Shown here: piece by piece, positions 20,880 through 32,442 of the stretch
How positions within the stretch are numbered: position 1 is the first letter of the stretch
Layout of the letters: the number at the start of each line of letters is the position of its first letter
Assembly (NCBI GenBank): GCA_016946835.1
Contig: JACVTC010000065.1
Coordinates: 476,001-540,000 of the forward strand
Direction of reading: 5' to 3'
Length of the DNA: 64,000 nt
Source: Neocallimastix lanati (nom. inval.)
Taxonomy: Eukaryota; Neocallimastigomycota; Neocallimastigomycetes; Neocallimastigales; Neocallimastigaceae
Made by a program: the position numbers and the translations under genes
The notes under the pieces: model-generated
What the model saw: the letters and a program-made list of their open reading frames with translations, nothing else
Databases searched by the model: none
What the model was told of the DNA's origin: nothing

Positions 20880-22224
20880 AATAACTTAAACTAGAAAATG
20901 AATCTCTAATAAACTTTAATTTTTATAGTATATTATATAATTATATGATTAAATTATATTCTCAAATTATTAATATTAAACTCATTATTATTGTTAAAAC
21001 CTAATTTATCCTTTATATTATTTTATAACTTATATTTAAAATCTAATAATTGTAAACTTTATTAATATCATGTAACAAAAACATTATTAAATATGTTATT
21101 TCATGTAATCACTTATTAATATCATGTATTATTATTATTATTATTTAATACTATTAAGCACAAAAGAAATTCACACTTTAATATTTTATTTATTTATTGT
21201 AGTCTAGTTTAACTTTAAGATTCGTCTGGTATCCGAATCCTGGAGGAGGACCATGTTGTAAAATAAAATACTTATTAAGTCTAGGTTTGTGGCTATTCTA
21301 TACACTAACTTTACTACACAAATAACACTATATTCTAAACCTCTATTAATTAATTAATTATTTTTTTTTTAATTTCTTTTATTTATTTACCTTATTTATT
21401 AATTAATTTTCAACAACCACTTAACTGGGTAACGCAGGGTCCTTTCCGGAATTCCCACTAGCAGTTAAGATTTTACAAACTATAATAAAATTGTTTTATA
21501 AGAAAATAACTATTCTAATAATAGTTACGAAACTAATAATGATTTTAAATTTACCTATTACTATACGATTTTCCAACTATCGTTCAATAGTTGAAAAATT
21601 AACTCTTTTTATACTTTTTCAAAATAAAGTTTTAAATCAGAATAAATTTTAATAAATTACATAAAAATATAATTTTATATTATCAATTACATTATATAAT
21701 AAATTACATGAAATGTTATGAATTATTTTAATATAAATCCTATTTAAAACTACCTAATTTTTCTAAAATTTTCTATGAAGAAAATTTAGAGTTTAATTCA
21801 TTAATTATATGATTAAATATATTCTATCCATATATTTAATTTAAATTTTGATAAGTTGTGAAAACCAATTTACTAAACCACAACTTGCTATTTTTATTTT
21901 TAGAATTTCTATAATTTAAAAGACAAGTAAACAAAACGGCAGGTTTTTGTAAACAAACGGAAAAGGCAATATTTCTTTAATTATTTTAATTTAACTAATT
22001 TATGACTAATTATTTTTAATTTACAAAGTTTCATGATTCAAAGTGAGTAATAATGATGTAAATTCTCCAAATAATTTAGTCATAAATTTTTGAGAAAATT
22101 ATTTAAATTAATAATTTGGAATACATTTAAATTTATATTAAAAATTTGGAAAACATTTTTATCCACAATAATTTACATTACATTTCATTTAAATACGTAT
22201 TCAAATTATTAAATATTTTACACA
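20880..22224. other. 3' untranslated stretch and LTR start of the chromovirus fragment
   Basis: AT-rich sequence without ORFs. It contains GGAGGAGGACCA at 21242-21253 followed by TGTTGTAAAATAAAATACTT, which has the layout of polypurine tract plus LTR start. A short higher-GC run (GGGTAACGCAGGGTCCTTTCC, 21427-21447) lies inside the presumed LTR. Confidence 0.5.
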
Positions 22225-23690
22225 TGTAACGAATCCTAGATGTAAGAAATTACTTATAAAATTAATTATAAATAATTTCTTAACTACAAATTAACATTAA
22301 TTATTACTAATTAACATTAATTTGAGAAAATAAAATTTTTAAAATATAATTAAATAAATATAAAATAATATAAATAAATAATTATACTTAACTTAAATAT
22401 AAGATAGAGTTTATTATAGAAAGTTTATAATAAACAATAACACAAAAGGGATAAAAGACACAAATATTTATAAAATATGCTTTATTAAAAAGGGTTTTTT
22501 GGTTTATTAATTAATTATTTTATTTGAATTATTATTTATTATAAAAATTCTAAAATAATAACTCTTGATTTCTCGAAGAGAACTCAAGAGAATCAAATAT
22601 ATATAAATTAATAAATAAATATTATTGGTTAAAATAAATACAATAATTTAATGTATTAAATTAATGTATTAAATAAGAAAGATAGATAAATTTTATAATA
22701 AATTTATCTAAATTTCTTACACTAGTGTAATAATTTAATTATAAAATTAATTATAATTAAATTATTAACTACAACTTAATAATAATTAAATAATAATTAT
22801 TATTAAATTGAGAGAGCAAAAAAGATAAATATATTTATCTTCTATAGGAAAGAGTTTATTATAACTAATTATAATAAACTAATAACACAGAATTGACAAA
22901 GGAAAAAGATTATTTTATTATATTTTATTTTTAAATTTGTTTTATTAAAACTTATTTTATTAAAATAGAAATATAAAATATTTATTAATGTTATTACTAT
23001 ATTATAATTGTTATAATAATAACTCTTGATTTCTCAAAGAGAATTCAAGAGCCTTATTTATATTTTTTTGAAAAATAAGGTTAAATTAAAAAATGTTTTC
23101 TAATCTTAACAAATCTCTTATCTAGGAAAAGATTAGAGAGAAAAACCTAGATAAGATTTTTGATCGATATTCTATCCATATCGATCATCGTATCAATTAG
23201 GTAAAACCAATTACTTTTAAGAAGTAATTGGGAAAAACCCTAATTAACCGATTCGTTAATCTAATGTAATTGATCGAAAATAAAAGAATAAAATAATAAA
23301 AGATATTTCGATCATAAAATTATAAATTTACAAATAAGGAAAATAACATAATGATATTAATAAACAAAATACAGAATACATTATTAAAATACATATTAGA
23401 ATACATAATACATTTGTTTACAATTTAATTAAATAAATAAACTAAAACTAATAAATTTAATAATTAAATGTATAATTAAATAAACTATAATTATTAATAA
23501 ATGTATAAATAATAATTAATTAAATAAATTTTGTTGTATTAAATTATTGAATATTTAATATGGAGTTAAATAAATTATTAATAATATTTAAATGAATAAA
23601 TATTAAATAATTAAATAAAGTTATAATTATAACTTTAACTAAGAAAATATAATTATTTTATTTAAAAATAATTATAGATTCTTACAACTA
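22225..23690. repeat. Overlapping long-LTR pieces, partly inverted copy of 16207-17374
   Basis: 22225 begins TGTAACGAATCCTAGATGTAA, the start motif of the LTR at 16207. 22380-22620 and 22790-23060 are tandem relatives of each other, and 22850-23690 is the near-exact reverse complement of 16250-17060 (for example the GATCGATATTCTATCC region). At least two LTR fragments in opposite orientation are therefore joined here. Confidence 0.65.
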
Positions 23691-23989
23691 TAGTTAGTAG
23701 AATAGTTGCTATAGTCTGGTGGTAATACACCATGACAATGAAGTCGAACTTTCTAGGTTCGACATACCCTTTTCCAATCTATAATTATTTTTAGTTAATT
23801 AATTAAATTATTGTAGAAAGTTCTAGAGTTTCTTTGGTTAATATTATATAACTAAATGAAACAAGAAAAGTTCTATTTTAATAATTATTTTATCATTTTT
23901 CTTTAAGATTCATTTTCTAGAAAGAAAACTTAATTTTTCGAACTTTCGTTAATCTTAACTTTTTCCGAAACTGTTTTTCCGAAAAAGTA

Positions 23990-24042
23990 TAAATAAGCGT
24001 GAATTTCTCAACAAAAAATAATTTTTCTTTGTGCTTTTATTA
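23990..24042 (+). promoter_or_regulatory. Conserved LTR core promoter module, copy 2
   Basis: TTTTTCCGAAAAAGTATAAATAAG with TATAAATA at 23990-23997 and GTGCTTTTAT at 24033-24042, 156 bases before the CGTTACA end. Same layout as 17077 and 28767. Confidence 0.65.
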
Positions 24043-24198
24043 ACTAGTTAAAAGTAATTCGAAATATTACAATAACTAATAAATAATAAAAAAAAATAAT
24101 AATAAATTTTATATTTTAAAAAAAATATTAATAAAACAAATTTTTTAAGAAAACGAATTACTTTATTAGTGTAGACCTATTGGGTGTAAACCGTTACA

Positions 24199-24247
24199 GT
24201 ATACTGAAAACAAAATCTAATATAAATTAATAATTACATTAACAACA
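24199..24247. repeat. 49-bp duplication, right copy
   Basis: Identical to 20612-20660. After it the copia leader resumes (ATAATTAAACATATAACC). Confidence 0.9.
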
Positions 24248-24999
24248 TAATTAAACATATAACCAATTTCTTAATAATACTCTATATATATTAAATATTC
24301 TACTATTGTGTTTAGATTAGAATATAAAAATAGAAACTACTAATAATATTTGATAAAATTAATTAAAAGATAAAATAATAATATCAATATTATCAAATCA
24401 ATATCTTTCATTATATAAATAAAAAATAATCATAAATTAAATCAATCACAACATGATTATATAATTATACTGCTTTTATTCAATATAAATTAAATAAATT
24501 TAAAAAAAAGGGAAAGCTTTAAATTAAAACTTAAATTAAAATGGTTCATGAGATATAAACAAATAATATTGAATTATATAAATGATTTCTATTTTATAGG
24601 TTGTATATAATAAAATATTAAAACTTTCACCAATAAATAAAACTATAAATTTTAAAATAGTCACTTCTACATCATATCAATCTCTATTATTTATATTAAT
24701 AGAAGTTAATATGATGGCTATAAATAATAAAAATTAATGTTAATAAAATAAATTACATTAATAATTAATAAATTATGAAAAAATTTACTCGATATTAAAA
24801 ATAGAATCTATAAATATATATCTTAGATCATTCAAATTTAAAGATTAAATTTAACTTAAAAAATATAAAAAGATTCTAAATAAATTTGAAGTTTTTTTTG
24901 AAAATACTTATCTTAAAAATTTAAACAAATTACTTTAAAATCAATAATATCAATTTAATTAAAACAATTAAATATTTTCTTCAAAAGAATTTAAACAAA
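24248..24999 (+). other. Rest of the copia copy 2 leader
   Basis: Untranslated AT-rich leader between the right duplication and the gag ATG. No ORF or clear regulatory element is seen. Confidence 0.5.
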
Positions 25000-26115
25000 A
25001 TGCCTAGAATGAGAAACGACTCCAAAAATCAAATTATTGACATCTCCGAAAATAATTTATCTACAAAAGGTTTTTCTTTTAATTACTCAGAAAACTTTAA
25101 CCACGTCACTAAGTTGAACATAGAAAACTTCCATAACTGGAAAACAAATATCTTGTACCTCCTAACCATCAATAATTTAGATGAATATGTAAGAAAGAAA
25201 GATATAAAAGAAAATTTGGATAATTATATCATAGACAAATTTGACTCTTCACTTGTTTATGATACTAACACATGTGAAAAGAATATCAAAAATGATATCC
25301 TTGTAAAATGGATCATCACGAATAGCCTTGGAAGTAAAACTAAGGAAATTCTGAAAGGTCATAACAAAACAGCCTTTCAGCTATGGAACTTCCTTCAGGA
25401 ATCCTTTACTCTTGGAGAAGAACACAGGAAAATGATATTAAAAAATAAAATAAATCTTTTAAAATTTGACATAAATAGAGATATACATATTTTTCTAGCT
25501 ACACTTCAAAATATGTTAGATGAGCTAGAAATTATTGATTCCGATATCTCTGATAATACCAAAGTAGGAATGCTGAACCGAGCATTACCTGAAGACCTAA
25601 GATGGATCAATGTATTCCAATTCAACAACAATTGGAAAGAATGCTGTAATTATCTAAAACGAGTTATTCCAGATATCGCTTTTTCTCAACTCAAAGAAAA
25701 AAGAATCAAAGAAGAAAAAAAATCTGAAGACATTTTCCACTTACAAACACATTTTAAAAATAAATCTTTAAACAAGAGGAAAAGATCTTCAAGAAGAAAG
25801 AATGGAAGGTGCTTTCTTTGTGGAAAATACGGTCATTTTGTTAATAATTGCCTCAAAAATAAAAGAAACAAATATGATAAACAAATTAAAAATTATAAAA
25901 ATAATAAAAATAATAAAAAATCATTTAGAAAATTCAATAAAAACAATACTAGTGATAAACAATTTATTCAATTAATGAAGATAATTACCAAGAAGATTTC
26001 TCAAGAGATTATTTTTCGGATAACGCATTAGAAATTAACAACGTAGAAAACAACAATGAAAATAACAACAATTCAATCAATGTAATCAATAATAATAATA
26101 TCTATTAATCAATTA
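25000..26115 (+). pseudogene. Copia copy 2 gag
   Basis: ATG at 25000 opens 343 codons (MPRMRNDSKNQIIDISENN). The copia capsid-like region contains FHNWKTNILYLLTINNLDEY, AFQLWNFLQESFTLGEEHRK and LNRALPEDLRW. An intact CCHC zinc knuckle CFLCGKYGHFVNNC lies near residues 271-284, followed by a basic Lys/Asn tail. The frame closes at 26031, but a neighbouring frame continues as an acidic then Asn-rich tail (DNYQEDFSRDYFSDNALEIN) to TAA near 26107, so an indel near 25975 breaks it. The knuckle is the best preserved among the copia copies here. Confidence 0.88.
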
Positions 26116-26640
26116 ATTCAACAAAATTTCAAAGTCATTTTCAACAATTATAATAATTTACCACAAGCAATAATCAATGACAATAAAAGAAACAGAATAT
26201 ATAAATCAATATTAGATTATCAAAACACCTTTAAAATAATCACTTCAAAACAACAAATTTATTTTAACAAAAATAAAACAAATAATTCATATGAAATCAA
26301 CCACAATTATTTAAATAAAAATCAATTAAGAGACCTCTGGCATAGACGCCTAGGTCATTTTGACATTTCTAAAATCCAAGAAAAATTAAACAATATTAAC
26401 ATAAAAGTTAAATGCCCAATATGCGTCATCTCCAAACTAAAAAATAAACCTTATAAAGTTTCAACAAATAAAACAAGTCAAATTTTAGATCTTATTCATA
26501 TGCATCTTGTTGGACCTGTCATCAACTCCATTAACAACAATAAATACTTCCTCACTATTTTAGATGACTATTCAAGATTCGGTTTGGTAATTTTCACCGA
26601 AAGTAAAAGTGAGGTATTCAATAAATTCATTATATGGTAC
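26116..26640 (+). pseudogene. Copia copy 2 pre-integrase and integrase, left part
   Basis: FKVIFNNYNNLPQAIIND leads into LRDLWHRRLGHFDISKIQ and CPICVISKLKNKP (zinc-binding region), then the integrase core start LDLIHMHLVGPVINSINNNK and LDDYSRFGLVIF. No DSGA-type protease site is visible between gag and this block, so the protease is deleted or unrecognisable. The first catalytic Asp of the core (normally in an HxD context) is His here. The reading is cut after FIIWY at 26640 by the insertion that follows. Confidence 0.85.
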
Positions 26641-26659
26641 TGTAACGAAATCTTCAGTG

Positions 26660-26723
26660 ATTTATACCGGATATTCTTAATCTACAAAAATTAGATTTTG
26701 TAGAAGTGAATATAGGTATAAAT
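26660..26723. other. Imperfect hairpin in the long-LTR family, copy B
   Basis: Outer arms ATTTATACC...GGTATAAAT, then ATATTC/GAATAT, then a perfect 9-bp inner stem TCTACAAAA/TTTTGTAGA (26681-26689, 26696-26704) with loop ATTAGA. Copy A has a T-A pair where this one has C-G. Confidence 0.72.
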
Positions 26724-28404
26724 ACTGAGAAAAATATAAAAATTTAATATATTTAAAAATAAATATGTATTATTAGAACATAAAATTTGTTTTATTAAAA
26801 ATATTATTTTATTTTAATATTAATTTTTATTTATTTAATTATTAATTTTTATTTGAATTAATTAAAGAAAAATAATAATTATTAAAACTAATAAAATAAT
26901 AAAATAAAATATTTATTATTTATAATAATTTATTTAAATTTTAATAATAAAAATTTTTGATTATTAATAACTAATAATCTAATAAAATATATAAAATAAT
27001 TTATTGATATTATTAATAATCATAATTTGATTATTAATAAACTAATAAAATATATAAAATAAAGTTATTGAAATTATTAATAATAAAGAATAATTTAAAA
27101 GAAATATTTACATGCTTTTATATTTTTCAATGATTTTAAACTATTTACATTTATAAACAATAAAATAAATAAAATAAATAATTGTTATAAATATTTACAA
27201 ATAAAGTATTAAAATAAACAAGTTTTAATTATAATTTGTTTATACAAGTTGAGTTATAAAATAAATAAAATATTAATTATTTTAAATAAAAGGTAATTTA
27301 AAGATTATTCAGCTATTTAATTTTAATTTTGAAATGTTTATAAATTTGTTTATTTATTATTTAAATTTGTTTATTATTTTGTTTATTTACAATTTTATAA
27401 GAATATTAATTATTAATTTATTTTAGTTTTAATTAAATTTGTTAATGATTAATTAAATTATTATTATTTTTATTTTCATTTATTTCTTTTAATTAATTTC
27501 CTTAAATTGATTTCGGGACTTCTAAAAGAATTAATTTTGGGTTAAGTTAAATAAGAATTTATTATTTATTATTTATATTAATTTTTATAATTTCATTATT
27601 TATCATCAGTGGTATGGTTCATATAGTTTTAGGAATATAATAATAATTAACACAAATAATAAAATTCAAATAAAAAAAATAATTTGTTTTAAAATCAATA
27701 TTTATTTATTTAAATTTTATAAAAGAAAAATAATAATATAATTATTTATTTAATAAAAGTAAGTTATTGATTATATTTTATTTCACTAAAAATTACATGT
27801 ATTTATATTTTTTTATCAAATTAAAATTTGTAAAGCATAACTATTTTTTTAATAAACTAATTATTAGTTATTTTTATAAATAAAACATTTAAATTGAAAT
27901 TGAATTATTATTTTAGTTAATAATATTATTGTTATAAATAGTAGTTATATATTATTGAATTATTAATTATTTAATAATAGTTTAATATTAATATATATAA
28001 AATAAAGATAAAGAGATTATACAAAATATTTTATTGTGGTTTAGTTAAATTTAGCAATTAAAAACAAATTTAAATTGATAACGAAAATTTTAATAACTAA
28101 TTAAATGGATTTGATTATTTTCAATATAAAATATTACAAAAGAAATATAATATTAATATATTAAGTGGGCAAGGACAATATTCTTGGCTAAATATTTTTA
28201 ATGCATTATAACGGAATCGGATCGATAATTCAAAAAGGAATTATAGGTTGATTGGTGATTTATTAACTTAAGATTTCTATTTAGTAATATTTGAAGAATA
28301 TTGGAAAGTTCCAATTATATAGAATAGAATAATCTATAAGGTTAGAATAATTTATATTATTCTAGCACAATTAGTATTATTTGTTCAATCTGTATTATCT
28401 GTTA

Positions 28405-28480
28405 GTAAAATTAGAACTTTGGTTCAATGGTTAGTTACATTGACCATGATCAATACTTCATGGATTCGACTCACACCTCA
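28405..28480 (+). other. tRNA-like (A-box/B-box) stretch in the long LTR
   Basis: TGGTTCAATGGTTAGTTACA resembles a tRNA D-arm/A box, and GGATTCGACTC at 28462-28472 resembles a B box. A similar pair lies at 23714-23770 (TATAGTCTGGTGGTAATACA and AGGTTCGACATACCC), the same distance ahead of the TATA module. The stems do not close properly, so this is not a tRNA gene. Confidence 0.35.
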
Positions 28481-28766
28481 ACCCATTTTGCATAAATAAT
28501 TATTTTATTAATTATTTGAATTATTAATAGTATCTTCTTGAATATTCTTTTTGTATATATTATAGAAAGTTAAAGAATATTTCGGTTAGTAATTTAACCG
28601 AAATGAATTTAGAAATTCTTATTATATAAATTATTTTCGATAAGATTCATTTTCATCAATTAAAATCTATATTCTAGAAACTTTACATTAATAATTATTA
28701 CAAACATGTTTCTAAATATTTCTTTAAAATTATTTTTACATTTTAAAACTGTTTTTCCGTTAAAAG

Positions 28767-28817
28767 TATAAATAGTGCGAACTTCACGAGTGAAAATATT
28801 TTTCTTCGTGCTTTTAT
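28767..28817 (+). promoter_or_regulatory. Conserved LTR core promoter module, copy 3
   Basis: TATAAATA at 28767-28774 and GTGCTTTTAT at 28808-28817, 195 bases before the end of the insert. The upstream TTTTTCCG also matches copy 2. Confidence 0.65.
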
Positions 28818-29012
28818 TAATAATAATTAACGTATAAGTAATTCGAAATATTACCTTGTTGATTAATATTAATAATTACTTAAAATTTTATAATTAATAA
28901 AAAATATTTTTTAATAAAACGAATTATTTATACAGATAGTGTAAACCTATTGAGTTTTCTCCTTTCTGTGTTCCTATACCTCGTCCCGCCGTTACAATAA
29001 AAGCACCTTTAC

Positions 29013-29630
29013 AGGTACAATGAAATATATAATTCAAAAAATATAAGTATAAAAGCTATTCGCTCTGATAATGAAAAAGAATTTCAAAACGGTCATTTTC
29101 AAACCTTCTGTCAAGAAAATGGAATCAAACATCAATTCACCATTCCATATAATCACTCTCAAAATGGTCGTACAGAAAGATTTAATGGCATTCTTATTTC
29201 CTCTACCAAAGCATTACTCAACGAAGCCCAACTTAGTCATGAATTTTGGGAGTATGCAATCGATACTGCTAACTTCATTCATAATAGACTCCCCCACCAA
29301 GGTATTCAAAACAGAATTCCTTATGAAATTTTCCATAACAAACCCGTAGATTACAGTATTTTTCAAGTTTTTGGATGCAGGGTCAACTTCTTTGTTCCCA
29401 AAGAACTTCGTTCAAAATTCGATAACAACTCTCACCCTGGAATCTTTCTTGGTTACAGTAACAACACTAATGGATATAAAGTGTATGATATTATAAATAA
29501 TAAAATTATTTTAGCTCATACAGTCGAATTTATGGAAAATGAACCTGGAAATTCTTTTATAAATAAATATTTTACCAATAACAAATTCAGGGAGAGTGCC
29601 AATATCAAGAAGTTAAATCAGCACAATTAT
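29013..29630 (+). pseudogene. Copia copy 2 integrase, right part
   Basis: Resumes the interrupted core: SIKAIRSDNEKEFQNGHF (second Asp), IPYNHSQNGRTERFNGIL (third acidic residue, Glu), then EFWEYAIDTANFIHNRLP and VFGCRVNFFVPKELRSKF. The reading is open from the GGTAC duplication to about 29550 and then passes into an Asn-rich linker. Together with 26116-26640 it is one integrase split only by the insertion, apart from the altered first Asp. Confidence 0.88.
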
Positions 29631-29634
29631 TACA

Positions 29635-31278
29635 ATGAAACTGACAATAAGAAAAACAAGACTAATGAATATATTTGACAAAAATATAAATTCATATAAT
29701 CAAAAAGATACCAACACTTACGAAAATATAAATCAATACATCAACAAACACAATGAAAAAAATAACAACAGTAGTAATAATAATCATAATGATAATACTA
29801 CTATTATCAACAAAGCAAATATCAGCGCAATAAGAAATGAATTAACAAATAATAATAATGTTCAACATAATCCAAAAAGTATCAATAATGAACTTCACAA
29901 TACAATAGAAAACGACAACATCAATAAATCAACAAATATCCAGAAGGAAATTAATATTATTAACAATAAATATAAAGAAAACAACAAAGATAAAAACAAT
30001 TACTTTTTTGAAAGTACAAAAAGAAAATTATGTATAAATTCATCAGATTCAAATAAAAGAAAAAAGGCAGGTAACACAGAAATCATGAAAATAAATCACT
30101 ATAACAATACTCTGATTGAACCCTACATTTTCAAAGATATATTCAAATTAAAAGATAAAAAGGAATGGTTAACTTCAGTAAAAGAAGAGCTGGACAACAT
30201 GAAAAAACATAAAGTTTATTCAATTGTTGATAAGGTATCCTCAGGATCTAATATCATTTCTTCCAGATGGGTATTTAAGTATAAAAGGGATTCAAATGGT
30301 AAGGTAATCAAAAGAAGAGCAAGACTGATCGCTAAGGGATATACTCAAGAATATGGAATCGATTATAAGGAAACGTTTGCTCCTACACTCAAACAGGATA
30401 CTATTAGAATCATTACAGTCATTGCAGTTAACATGAACTTCGAAATAAAACAAATAGATATTAATTTGGCCTATTTAAATGCCCCCCTGAATGAACAAAT
30501 ATTCATGAAAGCCCCAGAAGGACATCAATCTAATGGAAAACATTTTTGGAAATTAAATAAAGCTCTCTATGGCCTAAAGCAAGCAGGGAAAGAATGGAAC
30601 AATAAATTAAACGAGGAACTAATAAAAATAGGTTTTAGCAGATTAAAAAGTGAACCTTATGTATACAAGAAAGTTAATAAAAAAAAGGAAATAATATGTA
30701 TCTTGTCAGTTTACGTTGACGACATACTTATTGCTGGAACTTCAAATGAAATAAATATAGAAAAAGAATCAATCAAACAAAAGTTTAATATCAAAGGTAT
30801 TGGTGATGTAGAATTCGTTATAGGAATAAAGTTTAACAAAATTATAGATGGATATTCTATACATCAATCAAGATATATAAATGATATTTTAAATAAATAC
30901 AGTATTAATTCTTGTACAATTACAAAAAGTCTAATTCCAATAGAGAATCTCCAACTAAAAATAAAGAAATTCAATGAGACGAAATATATATGTAGTTTAT
31001 TATATTTGGGAATCTGTACCAGGCCCGACATACTTTTTGCAGTTAGCAAGGCTGCAAGAAAATCAAGCAATCCTACTTTGGAAGATTGGAGTTGGAGGAG
31101 CGTTTCGAAGATTTTTAATTATCTTCAATATACAAGAAATTATGGTATAAAAATTCGAAAAGGAATGAATTTAAAAGTCTTTGTGGATGCAGACTACGCA
31201 GGTGATTCAAATACAAGAAAGTCCACTTCTGGATTTTTAATGATGTTAGGAAATACCCCCAACAAGTTGGTACTCTAA
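29635..31278 (+). pseudogene. Copia copy 2 reverse transcriptase and start of RNase H
   Basis: 547 open codons: an Asn/Lys-rich linker to about 30090, then RT (EWLTSVKEELDNMKKHKVYS; SSRWVFKYKRD; RARLIAKGYTQEYGIDYKET; IDINLAYLNAPLNEQIF; ALYGLKQAGKEWN) with the catalytic YVDD at about 30715-30726 and GICTRPDILFAVSKAARKSS. RNase H begins VFVDADYAGDSNTRKSTSG and is broken at a C-run near 31255 by an indel. The linker frame upstream differs, so a further indel lies near 29660. The ATG at 29635 is not a real start. Confidence 0.88.
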
Positions 31279-31521
31279 ATTACAATATTGCGTTTCTTGC
31301 GTTTCCACCTCCACTTCTGAAGCCGAGTATTATAGCTTGAGAGAATGTGCTAAACATTCTTTATGGTATAAAAATTTTTTGAATGAATTAAATATAAACA
31401 TTAATTGCATTACAATATTTGTAGATAATAAGGCAACAATATATAACAGTGAAAATCAATCGATAAATCCAAAATCAAAACATATTGATATTCGATATCA
31501 TCACGTTAGAGATTTAGTTAG
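31279..31521 (+). pseudogene. Copia copy 2 RNase H, middle part
   Basis: After the C-run indel the reading gives SWYSKLQYCVSCVSTSTSEA, EYYSLRECAKHSLWYKNF and FVDNKATIYNSENQSINPKS, ending HHVRDLV at the GTTAG duplication (31517-31521), where a solo LTR is inserted. Confidence 0.85.
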
Positions 31522-32236
31522 TGTAAAGATTTAATAAAATCTTTAATAATTAATTATTGCATAATAATTAATGTATTAAAATTACATAAATTTATGATTT
31601 ACATATATGAAAATTAATTATAAATTTATCTAAAATTTTCATAAAGTATAAATTATTATTTAAATAATTTTGGATAGTAAATTTAATTTAAATATTTTAT
31701 TTAATTTAGTTAATTTAGTTTAGTTAGTTTAAAATACCTTAAAATTAATTTCGGAATATTTTTAAATAGTTAAAATTAGTTTAAATAGTTTATAAAAATT
31801 GTTTTGAATTGTAAATATATAAACATTAGTATTAATAATATTTATATAATAAATATCTAATAAATGAGTTTTTATTGAATTTAATTATTATTGTAAATAA
31901 ATTGAAAGTTTATTGAATTAATTATTGTATAGTTTTAGTTAATTTTTATTTATTAAAATTACTGAAAATTATTTTGTTTATAAATAAATAGTAATATATG
32001 TAAATTAGATAGAAATAATATATTATAATATAATAATAAAAAATTATAAATACTTGTAAATTTCTATAATTAAATCGATGTATTAGTTATTGACAGTCAA
32101 ATAGTTAATAACAAGAAGAGATTTATTTTTAAAATTAATTAAAGATTATTTATTATAAAAGGAATTTTTTATTACGTGTTTTAAATTATTTTGTGTATTT
32201 TGTTATTTGTAATCTGTTTCTTCTAAACTCTTTACA
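31522..32236 (+). mobile_element. 715-bp solo LTR inside copia RNase H
   Basis: Begins TGTAAAGATTTAATAAAATC and ends AACTCTTTACA, with perfect 7-bp inverted ends TGTAAAG/CTTTACA, flanked by GTTAG (31517-31521 and 32237-32241). Non-coding and AT-rich. The host reading continues after it, so the borders are exact. It is a different family from the TGTAACG LTRs, although the ends are related. Confidence 0.9.
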
Positions 32237-32362
32237 GTTAGTAAAAAACTAATTGAAGTAAAATATATAAGATCTAAAAATAATCTGGCAGATGGCTTTA
32301 CTTAGTATTTGAACAAAACCTTAATGGATAAGTTTAGAAATTCTCTATTATCGGAGTTCTAA
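32237..32362 (+). pseudogene. Copia copy 2 RNase H, C-terminus
   Basis: SKKLIEVKYIRSKNNLADGF, T, a TAG, then YLNKTLMDKFRNSLLSEF and TAA at 32360-32362. This is the usual copia C-terminal motif (NxADxxTK). The TAG falls on the lysine position. Confidence 0.85.
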
Positions 32363-32442
32363 AGAAATTGAATTAAAATCAATCTTCATTTTTTTTTTCT
32401 CTTTTTAATAAAGTTTTTTTTGAAGTTAGATTTTTGAGGGAG

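Larger units (their letters stand above)
20661..24198 (+). mobile_element. 5'-truncated chromovirus end inserted in copia copy 2
   Basis: The insert starts abruptly inside integrase (chromodomain) at the left junction and ends in CGTTACA, the terminal motif of the TGTAACG-type LTRs, at the right junction. Inside are the chromodomain ORF, a 3' untranslated stretch, a polypurine-like GGAGGAGGACCA (21242-21253) followed by TG at 21254, and further LTR-family pieces in both orientations (22225 start TGTAACGAATCC; 22700-23690 inverted). Because the left end is truncated and the flanking duplication is 49 bp, this was not a normal integrase-mediated insertion. Confidence 0.8.
26641..29012 (+). mobile_element. 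2.37-kb LTR-type insertion (TGTAACG family) in copia integrase
   Basis: Starts TGTAACGAAATC and ends CACCTTTACA, flanked by the 5-bp duplication GGTAC (26636-26640 and 29013-29017). The integrase frame continues exactly after removal of the insert plus one duplication copy. It has no significant ORF. It contains the hairpin at 26660-26723, a block shared with 13960-14868, a tRNA-like stretch near 28410-28475 and the TATA module at 28767. A very long solo LTR or a non-autonomous LTR element fits. Confidence 0.85.

Noticed and set aside
23714-23770. Possible tRNA gene
   Set aside because: Boxes resemble A and B boxes but the acceptor and T stems do not pair and no anticodon stem forms.
29071-29349. 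92-codon ORF overlapping integrase
   Set aside because: Shadow frame; the real integrase frame is recognised by its motifs.
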